A DNA stretch of 27,797 nucleotides, taken from positions 1-27,797 of IMG/VR virus record IMGVR_UViG_3300035698_020630. One strand, written 5' to 3'. This DNA comes from a virus. Positions 8,406-16,479 of this stretch are shown here, one piece after another. The position numbers and the translations under genes were made by a program. The notes under the pieces are model-generated. The model ran no database searches, was not told the origin of the DNA, and saw only the letters and a list, made by a program, of their open reading frames with translations. Position 1 is the first letter of the stretch. Each line of letters starts with the position of its first letter.

Positions 8406-8558
8406 TTACTTTTCTTCTTCTATTGTCTTAACCTTTCCTTCCATGTAGTCCATCAGGATTCTCTCCATAAGCTGTTTCATCGTCAAACCATTGCTGAAAG
8501 CAAGTAGTTTAAATTTTGTGTGCACTTCGTCGTAGACGTCTATCACTAATCTCTTCAT
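8406..8558 (-). CDS. Ribbon-helix-helix (Arc/CopG-like) small DNA-binding protein
   Basis: 50 residues from the ATG at 8558. The layout is a short strand (MKRLVIDV), helix (YDEVHTKFKLLAFSNG), turn and second helix (TMKQLMERILMDYMEG), the order of the Arc/MetJ/CopG fold, in which dimers bind DNA with paired strands. The frame runs back to a TTG at 8594, but those 12 residues (GSKINCCILVL) do not suit the fold, so the ATG is preferred. No ribosome site is seen. A promoter-like pair at 8566-8594 would give a nearly leaderless message. It lies just upstream of the 32-aa peptide gene and its promoter, so it may regulate it. Confidence 0.7.
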   Translation of the reverse strand: MKRLVIDVYDEVHTKFKLLAFSNGLTMKQLMERILMDYMEGKVKTIEEEK

Positions 8559-8565
8559 TAAAACC

Positions 8566-8594
8566 AGAATACAACAATTAATTTTTGAACCCAA
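8566..8594 (-). promoter_or_regulatory. Possible promoter of the ribbon-helix-helix gene
   Basis: On the minus strand, TTGGGT, 17-base spacer, then TATTCT ending seven bases before the ATG. Matches to consensus are only moderate. If used, the message would start at or within a few bases of the start codon. Confidence 0.3.
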
Positions 8595-8653
8595 CTAGTA
8601 TTAAATATTCAGAGGTTGTAGAGTGAAACTTAAATTAAAACAGGAGGCTCATC

Positions 8654-10978
8654 ATGAGCGACGGAAGTTTCTTACCCGAAAATAGTTTTGTTACAAACTC
8701 AGCTTATGGGGTTCAAAGTTCAGGAATCGTAATTCCACCACAAGCAATCAAGAGAGCCAGAGCGCCAATTTCAACAGATGTAAACTACCCGCTTGGTCAG
8801 TTTTGGTTTGATACTGTTACGGGAACCTTTTATCAGCACGCAGGAAGTGGAAGTTGGGATACAGGTGGAAATAACGTAGCTTCTGCCACTGTATACGGCA
8901 TTGTCCTTTTGACAGATAATGATGCCCCAGTAGCAACCGTAGCAACAAAAGCCTATGCAGATGCTCTTGCTATTGCAGGTGCACCAGATGCATCAGAGAC
9001 AGTAAAAGGGATTGCAGAGATTGCCACAACAGCCGAAGCGGTTGCCGTGACAGACGACCTTAGAATTGTCACTCCCGCTAAAGTAGGGGATATCTTCGCA
9101 GCACCTCCTGCCCTAGGAAGCGGAACACCAGCAGCAGGTAGCTTTAGCACGTTAGCAGCTACAGGAGCAGTAGACTTTGATGCAGGCGGATCATTTGAAA
9201 GTGGAGGAACTACAATCGACATTGGAGCTGATGCCTCGGCGGATGCAATCAATGTTGGTACAGGAGCAGCAGCCCGAGTTATTACCATTGGTAATGTTAC
9301 GAGTTCTACACAGGTTGTTCTTAATTCCGGTACTGCTGGCATTGCATTGGCTTCAACAGGAGCGGGAGATATTACGATTAATTCTGACGACACTCTTCTC
9401 TTGGATTCCGATGGAGTTTTAGAACTTAATTCGTCAGCGGGTGTAATAGGAATCGGTAATGATGATATTGATCAAAATATCAATCTCGGAACAGATGGAG
9501 AAAGAATAACAGCAATAGGATCTAACAACGGAGCTGCTGAACTTGCTTTAGAAGCAGGGTCGGGCGGTATCGGGATTGCAGCTACAGCTTCTGCAACGAC
9601 CGTGAGCATAGGTAACAAAACGGGCGCTAGCGCTCTAGCGTTTTCATGTGGAACAGGCAATTATGTTTTGGATGGTGTAACGAATTCGACTTATACGGTT
9701 GGTGCTTCTACTACCTCAGGGACACTTTTACTGGGAGGTTCTGCGCAAACTGGAAATATGACAATTGGTTCATCTTCAGCAACTAACGCTTTACGTATTG
9801 CAAATGGTTCAGGAGCAACAACTGTTTCAATTGCAGCAGTTCAAGTTGCAGGAGCAGTTAATGTTGGAACTGCAATGACCACAGGAACAATTACAATCGG
9901 AGGCTCGGGTTTACAGACAGGTACGGTTTCGATTGCCCCAGGTACAGGAGCGCAAGCAGTAGATATTGCAACAGGTGGAACAGGAATTAAAACTGTTTCT
10001 ATAGCTACAGGAGCAGTTGCAAACGTAGTAAATATTGGAAGTGCTTCAGCAGGAGCCATTGCAGTAGACACAGCAGCAGGAATTTCACTCGATGGAGCAA
10101 CAGCTTCAAACTTCACAGTTTCAGGAGCTACAGAGGATTTAACCCTCCAATCTTCAGCAGGTCGAGTAGTTGTAAAAGGTGAAGAAGCAGCAGTTTCAGC
10201 AGTGGAACTCGTATCAGCAGCAGGGGGAATTTCAGCATCTAGCGCCCTTCAACTAAGCTTAATTTCTAGTGAAGCAGCGGTTGCAGATTCTGTAAGAATC
10301 CAAGCAAGTGCGGCAGATGGAGGAATTGATTGCGATGCAGGAACGGGCGGAATAGCGATAGACACAACAGGCGGTTTAAGCCTACAAGGTGCAGCAGCCT
10401 CAGACTATAGTGTCTCTGGAGCAGGAATTGACCTTACTCTAGCATCAGCAGCAGGACGAGTAATCGTTAATGGTGAAGAAGCAGCAGCTAATGCAATCAC
10501 GCTTTTATCAGCAGCTGGTGGAATAGATGCAGATGCGGCTTTAGAAATTAATATCGCATCAAGTCAGGCAGCAGCGACAGCAATTTCTTTTGATGCAAGC
10601 GATGCAGCAGGAGGAATGACAATTTCAGTAGGTACAGGAAATGTTAATCTTGACGGTGATTTTAGCTTCACAACATCAGGAAATAAAATCCTAAGTGCAA
10701 ATGTCGGTTCAGGAGCAGCAGCAGGAGCGAATAGCTTTGGTACAGGTACATTAGTGGGGGGAACTCTTACAGTTTCTACTACAGCAATCACCGCAAGCTC
10801 TATTGTTTATTTGACTAGGCAATCTGTAGGTGCAACAGGAGCGGCAGCGCTTGGTGAACTTTCAGTAGGAACGATTGTTAATGGAACTTCTTTTGTTATC
10901 AATTCATGGTCACAAGCAGACGCCACAGCATTGGCAGCAACTGATGTTAGCTCAATCGGTTATATGATCGTTAACTAA
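8654..10978 (+). CDS. Large repetitive fibre / adhesin-like protein
   Basis: 774 residues, ribosome site AGGAGG. Residues 1-75 are a fibre-type N-terminal segment (RARAPISTDVNYPLGQFWFD, then TGTFYQHAG). Residues 75-150 include the KAYADA element often seen in tail fibres. Residues about 150-690 are a long chain of short strand repeats rich in Ala, Gly, Ser and Thr (VSIGNKTGAS, MTIGSSSATN, VNIGSASAGA), likely a beta-helix or trimeric beta-prism shaft. Two 98-residue repeats occupy 476-573 and 574-671. A compact C-terminal domain (about 690-774) ends SIGYMIVN. It is the first gene of the fibre block and is followed by a terminator. Confidence 0.65.
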   Translation: MSDGSFLPENSFVTNSAYGVQSSGIVIPPQAIKRARAPISTDVNYPLGQFWFDTVTGTFYQHAGSGSWDTGGNNVASATVYGIVLLTDNDAPVATVATKAYADALAIAGAPDASETVKGIAEIATTAEAVAVTDDLRIVTPAKVGDIFAAPPALGSGTPAAGSFSTLAATGAVDFDAGGSFESGGTTIDIGADASADAINVGTGAAARVITIGNVTSSTQVVLNSGTAGIALASTGAGDITINSDDTLLLDSDGVLELNSSAGVIGIGNDDIDQNINLGTDGERITAIGSNNGAAELALEAGSGGIGIAATASATTVSIGNKTGASALAFSCGTGNYVLDGVTNSTYTVGASTTSGTLLLGGSAQTGNMTIGSSSATNALRIANGSGATTVSIAAVQVAGAVNVGTAMTTGTITIGGSGLQTGTVSIAPGTGAQAVDIATGGTGIKTVSIATGAVANVVNIGSASAGAIAVDTAAGISLDGATASNFTVSGATEDLTLQSSAGRVVVKGEEAAVSAVELVSAAGGISASSALQLSLISSEAAVADSVRIQASAADGGIDCDAGTGGIAIDTTGGLSLQGAAASDYSVSGAGIDLTLASAAGRVIVNGEEAAANAITLLSAAGGIDADAALEINIASSQAAATAISFDASDAAGGMTISVGTGNVNLDGDFSFTTSGNKILSANVGSGAAAGANSFGTGTLVGGTLTVSTTAITASSIVYLTRQSVGATGAAALGELSVGTIVNGTSFVINSWSQADATALAATDVSSIGYMIVN
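10079..10666 (+). repeat. Two tandem 98-codon repeats inside the large fibre gene
   Basis: The unit 10079-10372 (from GISLDGATASNFTVSG) is repeated at 10373-10666 (from GLSLQGAAASDYSVSG). Aligned marks in both units are LTLxSxAGRVxVxGEEAA, then LxSAAGGI, then SSxAA. The repeats keep reading frame, and the copies have diverged. Confidence 0.75.
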
Positions 10979-10995
10979 GTAAGATTGTTAAAAAT

Positions 10996-11021
10996 ACCCC
11001 TTGAGAAATCTTGGGGTTTTT
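10996..11021 (+). terminator. Intrinsic terminator after the large fibre gene
   Basis: ACCCC and GGGGT arms with an inner GA/TC pair and a GAAA loop, followed by TTTTT, 18 bases after the TAA of the fibre gene. An A-run upstream can pair with the T-run and lengthen the stem. Confidence 0.75.
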
Positions 11022-11087
11022 GCAAACCTAAAAGCTTATGTATTCATCGTAAGATGTGATATAAATAAAAATTAAAAGGAGCAAAAC

Positions 11088-11282
11088 TTGTTCGAGCAAA
11101 AAACCCACTACGAAGTCACAAAAAACGAAAAGACTTACACTTTTATTTGCGATAGCGACAGTCCTCTAGGTGCTCTTCATGACGTGTTGTGTGAGATAAA
11201 AGGGGCAGTAGTAGAAAAAATACAAGCTGTGATAGAGGCTGAACAAAAACCTAAAGAGGAAAAAATAAATGACCACGAATAA
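11088..11282 (+). CDS. Small hypothetical protein, TTG start
   Basis: 64 residues. The start is TTG with a well-spaced AAGGAG six bases before it. A TATAAA at 11060-11065, after the terminator, could be the -10 of a new promoter, though no good -35 is seen. The protein has an acidic/basic mixed sequence with a likely helix (GALHDVLCEIKGAVVEKIQAVIEAEQ) and no motif I recognise. Its end overlaps the next gene by 14 bases in another frame, which suggests coupled translation. Confidence 0.65.
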   Translation: MFEQKTHYEVTKNEKTYTFICDSDSPLGALHDVLCEIKGAVVEKIQAVIEAEQKPKEEKINDHE

Positions 11283-11601
11283 ACAAAAAGCACGTTTTGA
11301 GACTCAAAGGTCAATAGATGCCTCCACTTTTACGGGAGCCTATATTGTTTTTGGACCAATCCTAACTGTAAATCCAGCTCTTATTATTCTTCAAAACACG
11401 ACTGATGTAGATGTAATACTTTCTGACGATGGAGTAAATGACGGAGTAACGATTCCGGTGGGTACCTCTATGGTTTTGGATCTAAGAACAAATAGAACTC
11501 CTCAGGGATCAGATCTTTCTTTTTCAGTAGGAACACAATTTTATGTAAACGGTGCAGCTGGTACAGGAAATCTGTACATGTCTGTGATATATGCGAGTTA
11601 A
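11269..11601 (+). CDS. Small beta-rich virion-type protein
   Basis: 110 residues. The central part (LIILQNTTDVDVILSDDGVN, then TIPVGTSMVLDLRTN) has the alternating strand pattern of small phage structural proteins that cap or join fibres. I recall similar proteins next to fibre genes in other phages, without an assigned role. It is linked by overlap to the upstream gene and followed after two bases by the next start. Confidence 0.5.
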   Translation: MTTNKQKARFETQRSIDASTFTGAYIVFGPILTVNPALIILQNTTDVDVILSDDGVNDGVTIPVGTSMVLDLRTNRTPQGSDLSFSVGTQFYVNGAAGTGNLYMSVIYAS

Positions 11602-11603
11602 AA

Positions 11604-12122
11604 ATGAGCCAAATTTATAAAGCAATTTCAAGTTCTCCCTCAGTTGCAACAACTTATGTTACTGATTCAGGGTCGGCAACTCCCGCAGCAAATATTCTCA
11701 ATGTTCTTGGAACTGATGGTGTCACAACTTCTGGTTCTGGAAACACGGTAACTGTTTCATTGGAAGATGCCAATACTGCTACAGGTCAAACTGTAGGAGC
11801 TGTAACCGACGTTATTACATTTTTTACATTCACAGCTACTCCGGGTGTATATGCGTTTCGTGTCTCTTGTGCAGGATTTGTTTCAGCCGGAACCGATACT
11901 AATGATGGTTGCGGGTATTTCTTCACAGGCGCTGTAAGAAGTGATGGAGCTGCGGCAACCCTAATCGGAATCGAGGATAAATTCGTAGTAGAAGACACTT
12001 CCCTATTAGCCGCCAATGCCACTCTTGGTGTTTCTGGCAATTCTTTAACTCTAACTGTCCTAGGCGTAGCCGGAGACACGATCGAGTGGAATATTTTAAC
12101 TAATGGAATAATTGCAACTTAA
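11604..12122 (+). CDS. Fibre-like protein with TDSGSATP-type motif and beta C-terminus
   Basis: 172 residues. Residues 18-55 (YVTDSGSATPAANILNVLG, then GVTTSGSGNTVTVSLEDA) match a segment found in many phage fibre and adhesin proteins. A close variant (FPTDSGTAAPTANALTIAGG) is in the 13333-15030 protein of this window. The C-terminal domain (about 65-172) is predicted beta and carries two Cys. It probably forms a trimeric fibre or fibre tip. Confidence 0.6.
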   Translation: MSQIYKAISSSPSVATTYVTDSGSATPAANILNVLGTDGVTTSGSGNTVTVSLEDANTATGQTVGAVTDVITFFTFTATPGVYAFRVSCAGFVSAGTDTNDGCGYFFTGAVRSDGAAATLIGIEDKFVVEDTSLLAANATLGVSGNSLTLTVLGVAGDTIEWNILTNGIIAT

Positions 12123-12130
12123 GGAAAAAA

Positions 12131-12316
12131 ATGAAGAAGCAAGGTTTTAATTCAAAATTAGATGAGTCTCTTGGCGTTAGAAATGGAAAAAAGAAGCAGT
12201 CGCTAAAATCTAGAAGGGACGAAAGTAAGGGAATGGAGAAAGCTTCAAAGAAAAAAGCTTATTCAGCCGTAAAAACCATGGATAAGGGAAGCCGAAAGAA
12301 GGCAAAGAAAAAGTAA
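12131..12316 (+). CDS. Lysine-rich small protein (61 aa)
   Basis: 19 Lys and 4 Arg in 61 residues. The motif QGFNSKLDESLGVRNGKKKQ near the N-terminus and SRRDESKGMEK in the middle form an internal echo (DES-(L/K)G). From memory, proteins with this KLDESLG...RRDESKG pattern occur beside structural genes in unrelated phages. The charge suggests binding to packaged DNA or another polyanion, but this is inference. The stop overlaps the next start (TAATG). Confidence 0.6.
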   Translation: MKKQGFNSKLDESLGVRNGKKKQSLKSRRDESKGMEKASKKKAYSAVKTMDKGSRKKAKKK

Positions 12317-12528
12317 TGCCAAAGAGTAATTGGATTCAGAAGGCTGTAAAGCCTAAAAACAAAGGGGCCTTAAGAAACAAGGCTTCTAAAGCAGGTCTTC
12401 TCAAAAAAGGAGAGAAGTTATCTTCTTCCGATCTGTCTAAGCTTAGCGCTAAAGCCAAAAAAACGGGCGACAAAAAAACCTTAAAGCAAGTGAACCTTGC
12501 TAAAACACTAGGGAAATTAAGAAAATGA
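12316..12528 (+). CDS. Second lysine-rich small protein (70 aa)
   Basis: About 20 Lys in 70 residues. The N-terminus MPKSNWIQKAVKPKNKGALR and the end NLAKTLGKLRK match, from memory, a widespread small phage protein of unknown role that often sits next to the KLDESLG type. Probably helical and nucleic-acid binding. Overlaps both neighbours, so it is made together with the fibre genes. Confidence 0.6.
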   Translation: MPKSNWIQKAVKPKNKGALRNKASKAGLLKKGEKLSSSDLSKLSAKAKKTGDKKTLKQVNLAKTLGKLRK

Positions 12529-13325
12529 GTGGTTTTGACAATGGCGTATTAAAAGTTAACCGAAATGAAGTCGGTGTAAAAGCTAGGTTCTTTTATGCTG
12601 CCAATGAAGCAGAAGAATTCGACCTATTTAACTCTGATGGATCTCCTGAAAGCGTGGTTGCCGCGGATAAAGGATCGATTTGTTCCGATACAACTAACGG
12701 CACTCTGTATGTTAAAACAACCGACACGGTAAATACTGGATGGGAAGAACTCCAAAAAGGAAGTTTAACAATTCCTATTACAGTTCCAAATGGAGGCACA
12801 GGATTAACATCGCTAACTGATGGCGGAATCATGATTGGCTCAGGAACAGCAGCAGTTACAGTTCTAGGCCAGGCAACTAACGGACAGATTCCCATTGGAT
12901 CAACAGGAGCAGACCCTGTATTAGCAACAATAACTGCTGGTACTGGAATGGCTATTACAAACGGTGCTGGAACCATATCTATTAACTCTCTTAGTGGGGG
13001 GTTTGCATGGAACGTAATTACAGGAACATCACAAACGCTTTTCACTGGAAATGGTTACTTTGCTAATAATGCAGGTACTAGAATTGACTTCAATCTAGGC
13101 GGATTATCCACGGGAGATGCATGGAAAGTGGTTGGTAATGGCGCCGCAGGATGGAGAATCAATGTTAACGGAGGGACTAAAATAATTCGCTTCGGATCGG
13201 CTGTGACAACTGTGACAACTGGTTATATTGAATCCACTAACCAATATGATTGCTGTGAACTAGTTTGCTTTGATCCTAATACAGTTATGGTGATAAATAG
13301 TGTAGGAAATCTTACGGTAGTATAA
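12525..13325 (+). CDS. Tail fibre-like protein, C-terminal domain shared with the next gene
   Basis: 266 residues. Residues 1-75 include the DKGSICSDTTNGTLYVKTTD stretch typical of fibre N-terminal regions. Residues 80-155 hold the common repeat type PNGGTGLTSLTDGGIMIGSG and NGQIPIGSTGADPVLATI. Residues 160-266 (WNVITGTSQT, GNGYFANN, AGWRINV, then YDCCELVCFDPNTVMVINSVGN) are a domain found again at the end of the 13333-15030 product. It is probably the receptor-contacting tip. The same type of tip is known from many phage fibres. Confidence 0.7.
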   Translation: MSGFDNGVLKVNRNEVGVKARFFYAANEAEEFDLFNSDGSPESVVAADKGSICSDTTNGTLYVKTTDTVNTGWEELQKGSLTIPITVPNGGTGLTSLTDGGIMIGSGTAAVTVLGQATNGQIPIGSTGADPVLATITAGTGMAITNGAGTISINSLSGGFAWNVITGTSQTLFTGNGYFANNAGTRIDFNLGGLSTGDAWKVVGNGAAGWRINVNGGTKIIRFGSAVTTVTTGYIESTNQYDCCELVCFDPNTVMVINSVGNLTVV

Positions 13326-13332
13326 GGGAAAT

Positions 13333-15030
13333 ATGGCTTATCAAAATAGTTCGGGAATAAATGTATCAGGTGTAGTTTCAGCCGATGGATCAGGCGCTTT
13401 TAATGGTCGTACTCTCACAGGGACTACTGATTTCATAGACGTTACAAACGGAGACGGTGTTTCGGGTGCACCCACATTTTCAATTGCTTCAAACTTTGAA
13501 AGAACCGGTATGGATTCTTGGAACGGATCCGTCTTAGAGACGGCGACGGTTACCGTTACCTCTGATGGAGCTACAATCACATGTTCTGTAGAAAAATCTG
13601 GAGGAGGTAATCTTAATGTTGTTTTCTCAGATGGATATTATGCCTGGACAACAGCGCCGGATACAGTGACTTTAACCGCTGGTTCAGATACTTCTCCACA
13701 AATCAATTATGTTTATTTGCTTCAATCGAATAAGACGCTTACGTCAAGCACGGCTGGATGGCCAGCGACAGAACATGCTCCAATGTGTACTGCATACTGT
13801 CAAAGTGCAGCATCTTTGCAAACTGAAGGGCCATATAAAGTTCACGTATGGACTGACCACGTGACAAAAACAAATAACCAAGGCCATATCTCAGATATTA
13901 ACTTTTGGATTCGCCAGCAACCAGCTACGTGGGTAAGTGGAGTTACACAAACCTACTCGATCTCTGGAGGTGGACCAGAAAATGTTATTTTGACTACTTC
14001 AGCCGGAGTTATCCTACAGCTACATGACCATGTTTTTCCAGCTTTTTCAGGAACTCCAGACGTATATGTAGTCAATAACAGTGTAACGCCTTACACCGTA
14101 GTCACAGATTTAAATGCAATTGCAGCTGACTCTACCGGAACAACATTAGTAGGAAGATATTATTCATTAGTTATTTGGGGATGTGTCTCAGAGGATACAG
14201 GAGATTGTAAGCTATTCTGTAATCTGCCTAGTGGCTCTTACAATAACTCTGCAGGAGTTGAGACTGATGCGGATAACTACGCTGATTACTCAATCCCAGC
14301 AGATTTCACAGGAACAGGATTTCTAATTTCAGAATGGAAACTTAGGCAACAAGGTGGACAATCATTCACTTCAATCGAGGAAATTGATTTAAGAGGATTA
14401 CTACCATCCTTGACTGCAGGTGGAGGAGGAGCAGCAAATAGTGAGTTTGTTGATAATGTCTTTAGAATCCTTGATGATGGAGATAGTACTAAAGAGATAG
14501 CCTTTCAAGCTGACCAAATCACTACTGCGACAACACGAACTATTACGATGGTTGATGCAGATCTTGATTTAGCAACAGTATCAAATTCCTTTCCCACTGA
14601 TTCAGGGACAGCCGCACCAACAGCTAATGCTTTAACGATTGCGGGAGGAACTGGGGTTAATACCTCAGCTTCGGGTACAACGGTCACCATTAACAGTACG
14701 GGCGGAGGATTAAGCTGGACCGAAGTGACAGGAACAACTCAAACAGCAGTCGTAAATAATGGGTATATTACAAATAATGCAGCTAAGGTTGTGGTCACTA
14801 CACCAGCAACAGCAGCAGTGGGCGAAGTAATTGCTTTAGCCGGAAAAGGCGCAGGCGGGTGGACATTAAGAGCAGATGGAACTCAAGTGATTCGTGTTGG
14901 TACTGGTTTAACAAGTGCTGGTGGCGATGTTGACTCTACTGATGATCATGATTCTATTGAAATTATATGTATCACGGCAAATAGTATTTGGGTTACAAGA
15001 TCAATAGTAGGCAGTGTCACACTAACTTAA
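13333..15030 (+). CDS. Multidomain tail fibre / adhesin
   Basis: 565 residues. The N-terminus MAYQNSSGINVSGVVSADGS is a divergent copy of the anchor shared by the three fibre genes downstream. Residues about 60-360 are a beta-rich body with several Cys and an IPADFTGTGFLISEWKLRQ stretch. Residues 371-415 (EFVDNVFRILDDGDSTKEIA, then TTRTITMVDADLDL) are a known recurrent fibre segment. Then comes a TDSGTAAPTAN segment, and residues 460-565 are the tip domain shared with the previous gene. The domain mix suggests assembly by recombination. Confidence 0.7.
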   Translation: MAYQNSSGINVSGVVSADGSGAFNGRTLTGTTDFIDVTNGDGVSGAPTFSIASNFERTGMDSWNGSVLETATVTVTSDGATITCSVEKSGGGNLNVVFSDGYYAWTTAPDTVTLTAGSDTSPQINYVYLLQSNKTLTSSTAGWPATEHAPMCTAYCQSAASLQTEGPYKVHVWTDHVTKTNNQGHISDINFWIRQQPATWVSGVTQTYSISGGGPENVILTTSAGVILQLHDHVFPAFSGTPDVYVVNNSVTPYTVVTDLNAIAADSTGTTLVGRYYSLVIWGCVSEDTGDCKLFCNLPSGSYNNSAGVETDADNYADYSIPADFTGTGFLISEWKLRQQGGQSFTSIEEIDLRGLLPSLTAGGGGAANSEFVDNVFRILDDGDSTKEIAFQADQITTATTRTITMVDADLDLATVSNSFPTDSGTAAPTANALTIAGGTGVNTSASGTTVTINSTGGGLSWTEVTGTTQTAVVNNGYITNNAAKVVVTTPATAAVGEVIALAGKGAGGWTLRADGTQVIRVGTGLTSAGGDVDSTDDHDSIEIICITANSIWVTRSIVGSVTLT

Positions 15031-15039
15031 GGAAAAGAG

Positions 15040-15657
15040 ATGAAAATTATTTATAACGGAAATGAAGTCTACGAACTCAGCGAAACTCAAAAGAAGGTGA
15101 TCAGGAATGATATCCCCTCAGAAAAGTTTGATTCTGATATGACACGTCGGTGCAAGTACTGGCTTGAGGTTCCAAGTGAAAAAGATGCGAACAAAAATAA
15201 AGATAAATATAAAGAAAATCTTCAGAAGAATGGTAAAACCTCTGTCCCAACTGACTCTCTTAAATTAGCGGTGTCTAATGCTGAAGAATTCCCGTGTCCA
15301 TGTGGCTACTCAGATATTGAAGCTAGACAATGTACAGTCGGAGATCAATCTTTTGAATTCTCAGCGAATCACCAAAAAGTTTGGCGTAAGACTCAAGAAA
15401 GTATGCAACAAGACCGGACCGCTGAAGAGTATGTAATGCTGGAAGAAAAAACCCTTGGCGACCGGATGGCTTGGGTTCTAAAGCATAAATACGAAAGATG
15501 CCTAGCGAGATTAAAGCTTGTCTGGATGCCTAAGCTTTTAGAAAGAGGTATTGATGAAGTCCCGGCAGATGATGAAGCTCTGGCAGAATTAATCTTTTCA
15601 CAAGCCGACTACAAAAATAGATCAGAAAGAGAGTTAGAATCAAAGGAAGTGAAATAA
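15040..15657 (+). CDS. Conserved phage protein with a Cys-containing central insert
   Basis: 205 residues, ribosome site AAGGA. The N-terminus (MKIIYNGNEVYELSETQKKV) and C-terminus (MAWVLKHKYERCLARLKLVW, then LIFSQADYKNRSERE) match, from memory, a shorter phage protein of about 100 residues that sits among fibre genes. Between them is an extra part of about 95 residues with FPCPCGYSDIEARQC. The pieces DMTRRCKYWLE and DRMAWVLKHKYE look like an echo of each other, so part of the insert may be a duplication. A fibre chaperone or assembly role is possible but unproven. Confidence 0.55.
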   Translation: MKIIYNGNEVYELSETQKKVIRNDIPSEKFDSDMTRRCKYWLEVPSEKDANKNKDKYKENLQKNGKTSVPTDSLKLAVSNAEEFPCPCGYSDIEARQCTVGDQSFEFSANHQKVWRKTQESMQQDRTAEEYVMLEEKTLGDRMAWVLKHKYERCLARLKLVWMPKLLERGIDEVPADDEALAELIFSQADYKNRSERELESKEVK

Positions 15658-16349
15658 TGGTTTACAACAACGCAATAAACTTAGATGACTCAGGCATTAT
15701 AACAGCTGATGGGTCAGGCGGCTTTACAGGTAGTACAGTAACTCAATATGGAGTGTTGGTTGGCGATGCGTCCAATACAGTGGCATCTACAGCAGTAGGA
15801 ATAGCCGGCCAAATTTTAAGAAGCAACGGAGCAGGAGTTGCACCAACATTTCAAGCAGCAGGAGGAGCAGGAGGTTTAGTTTTTATCTCTTCATCAACTG
15901 CATCGGCTGGGGATTTAGAAGTAGCTTTAACAGGAGGGTATAAAACTTATATGTTTGTTGTAAGCAATTTCCAAAATGCGACATCGAATGGACATCTTGA
16001 AATGGTACTGTCAGATGATGATGGAGTTTCTTATAAAACCACATCATATAATCATGGTTTTCAACACAACGGATGGAACTCGGCAACAATAACCAATTAC
16101 TCACCAGGAGACGCATGTACTCTTATAATAAGAAGTGGTGGAGCCGAAGGAGCCGGAAATTTCTTTGTGGATGTAGGGTCAGTAGCAGACAACCCCCAAA
16201 TTTGGGGAATGGGCAATTATACAAATGGAATGGGATACCATGGGGGAGGATACAGCGGGGATATCCTGGTAGATAAAGTAAAATTTCAAGTAGCTACAGG
16301 AACACTAGCAACAGGTACTTTTCTATTATACGGACTCGCATCAAGTTAA
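15657..16349 (+). CDS. Tail fibre-like protein, shared N-terminal anchor, unique C-terminus
   Basis: 230 residues, TAATG overlap with the upstream gene. Residues 1-32 (MVYNNAINLDDSGIITADGS, then FTGSTVTQYG) are the anchor shared with the next two fibre genes. A short linker of the AGQILRSNGAGVAPTFQAAGG type follows. The C-terminal domain (about 76-230) has a jelly-roll-like pattern (YKTYMFVVSNFQNA, then VDKVKFQVAT and LLYGLASS) unlike those of its neighbours. The gene ends inside the left copy of a 107-bp direct repeat. Confidence 0.65.
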   Translation: MVYNNAINLDDSGIITADGSGGFTGSTVTQYGVLVGDASNTVASTAVGIAGQILRSNGAGVAPTFQAAGGAGGLVFISSSTASAGDLEVALTGGYKTYMFVVSNFQNATSNGHLEMVLSDDDGVSYKTTSYNHGFQHNGWNSATITNYSPGDACTLIIRSGGAEGAGNFFVDVGSVADNPQIWGMGNYTNGMGYHGGGYSGDILVDKVKFQVATGTLATGTFLLYGLASS

Positions 16350-16452
16350 CAAAAACACCTACATGAAGATAGAAGAAAGTTACGAAGGAAAGCCAGCTCT
16401 TTACATTTTCTTGGTAAGCTTGTTCTGCATAATAGCTTTGATCGTAGGAGGA
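16346..16452 (+). repeat. 107-bp direct repeat, left copy
   Basis: Matches 18443-18549 at 105 of 107 positions by direct reading. The two differences are A/G in AGCC[A/G]G and C/T three bases to its right in the next codon. The repeat spans the fibre stop codon, almost all of a tiny membrane-protein gene, and the GTAGGAGGA ribosome site of the following gene. Confidence 0.9.
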
Positions 16453-16479
16453 AAATTATGGCTTACAACAACGCACTAA
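16363..16479 (+). CDS. Tiny membrane protein, copy 1 (38 aa)
   Basis: Begins MKIEESYEGKPALYIFLVSL and has one membrane helix (about residues 13-29), then VGGKLWLTTTH. The last eight codons overlap the start of the downstream fibre gene in another frame. No clear ribosome site. It is supported by the nearly identical copy at 18460, where one of the two base changes is silent and the other is Ala to Val. The unique end suggests this copy is a duplicated fragment joined to the fibre leader. Possible holin-like or small membrane regulator. Confidence 0.45.
   Translation: MKIEESYEGKPALYIFLVSLFCIIALIVGGKLWLTTTH

Noticed and set aside
8953-9393. 146-codon minus-strand open frame inside the large fibre gene
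   Set aside because: It is rich in Ala/Pro/Val as expected for the complement of Gly/Ala/Thr repeats and has no ribosome site. The plus-strand frame explains the sequence. The same applies to the minus-strand frames at 9472-9660, 9841-10116, 11786-12079, 12593-13045 and 13341-13580.
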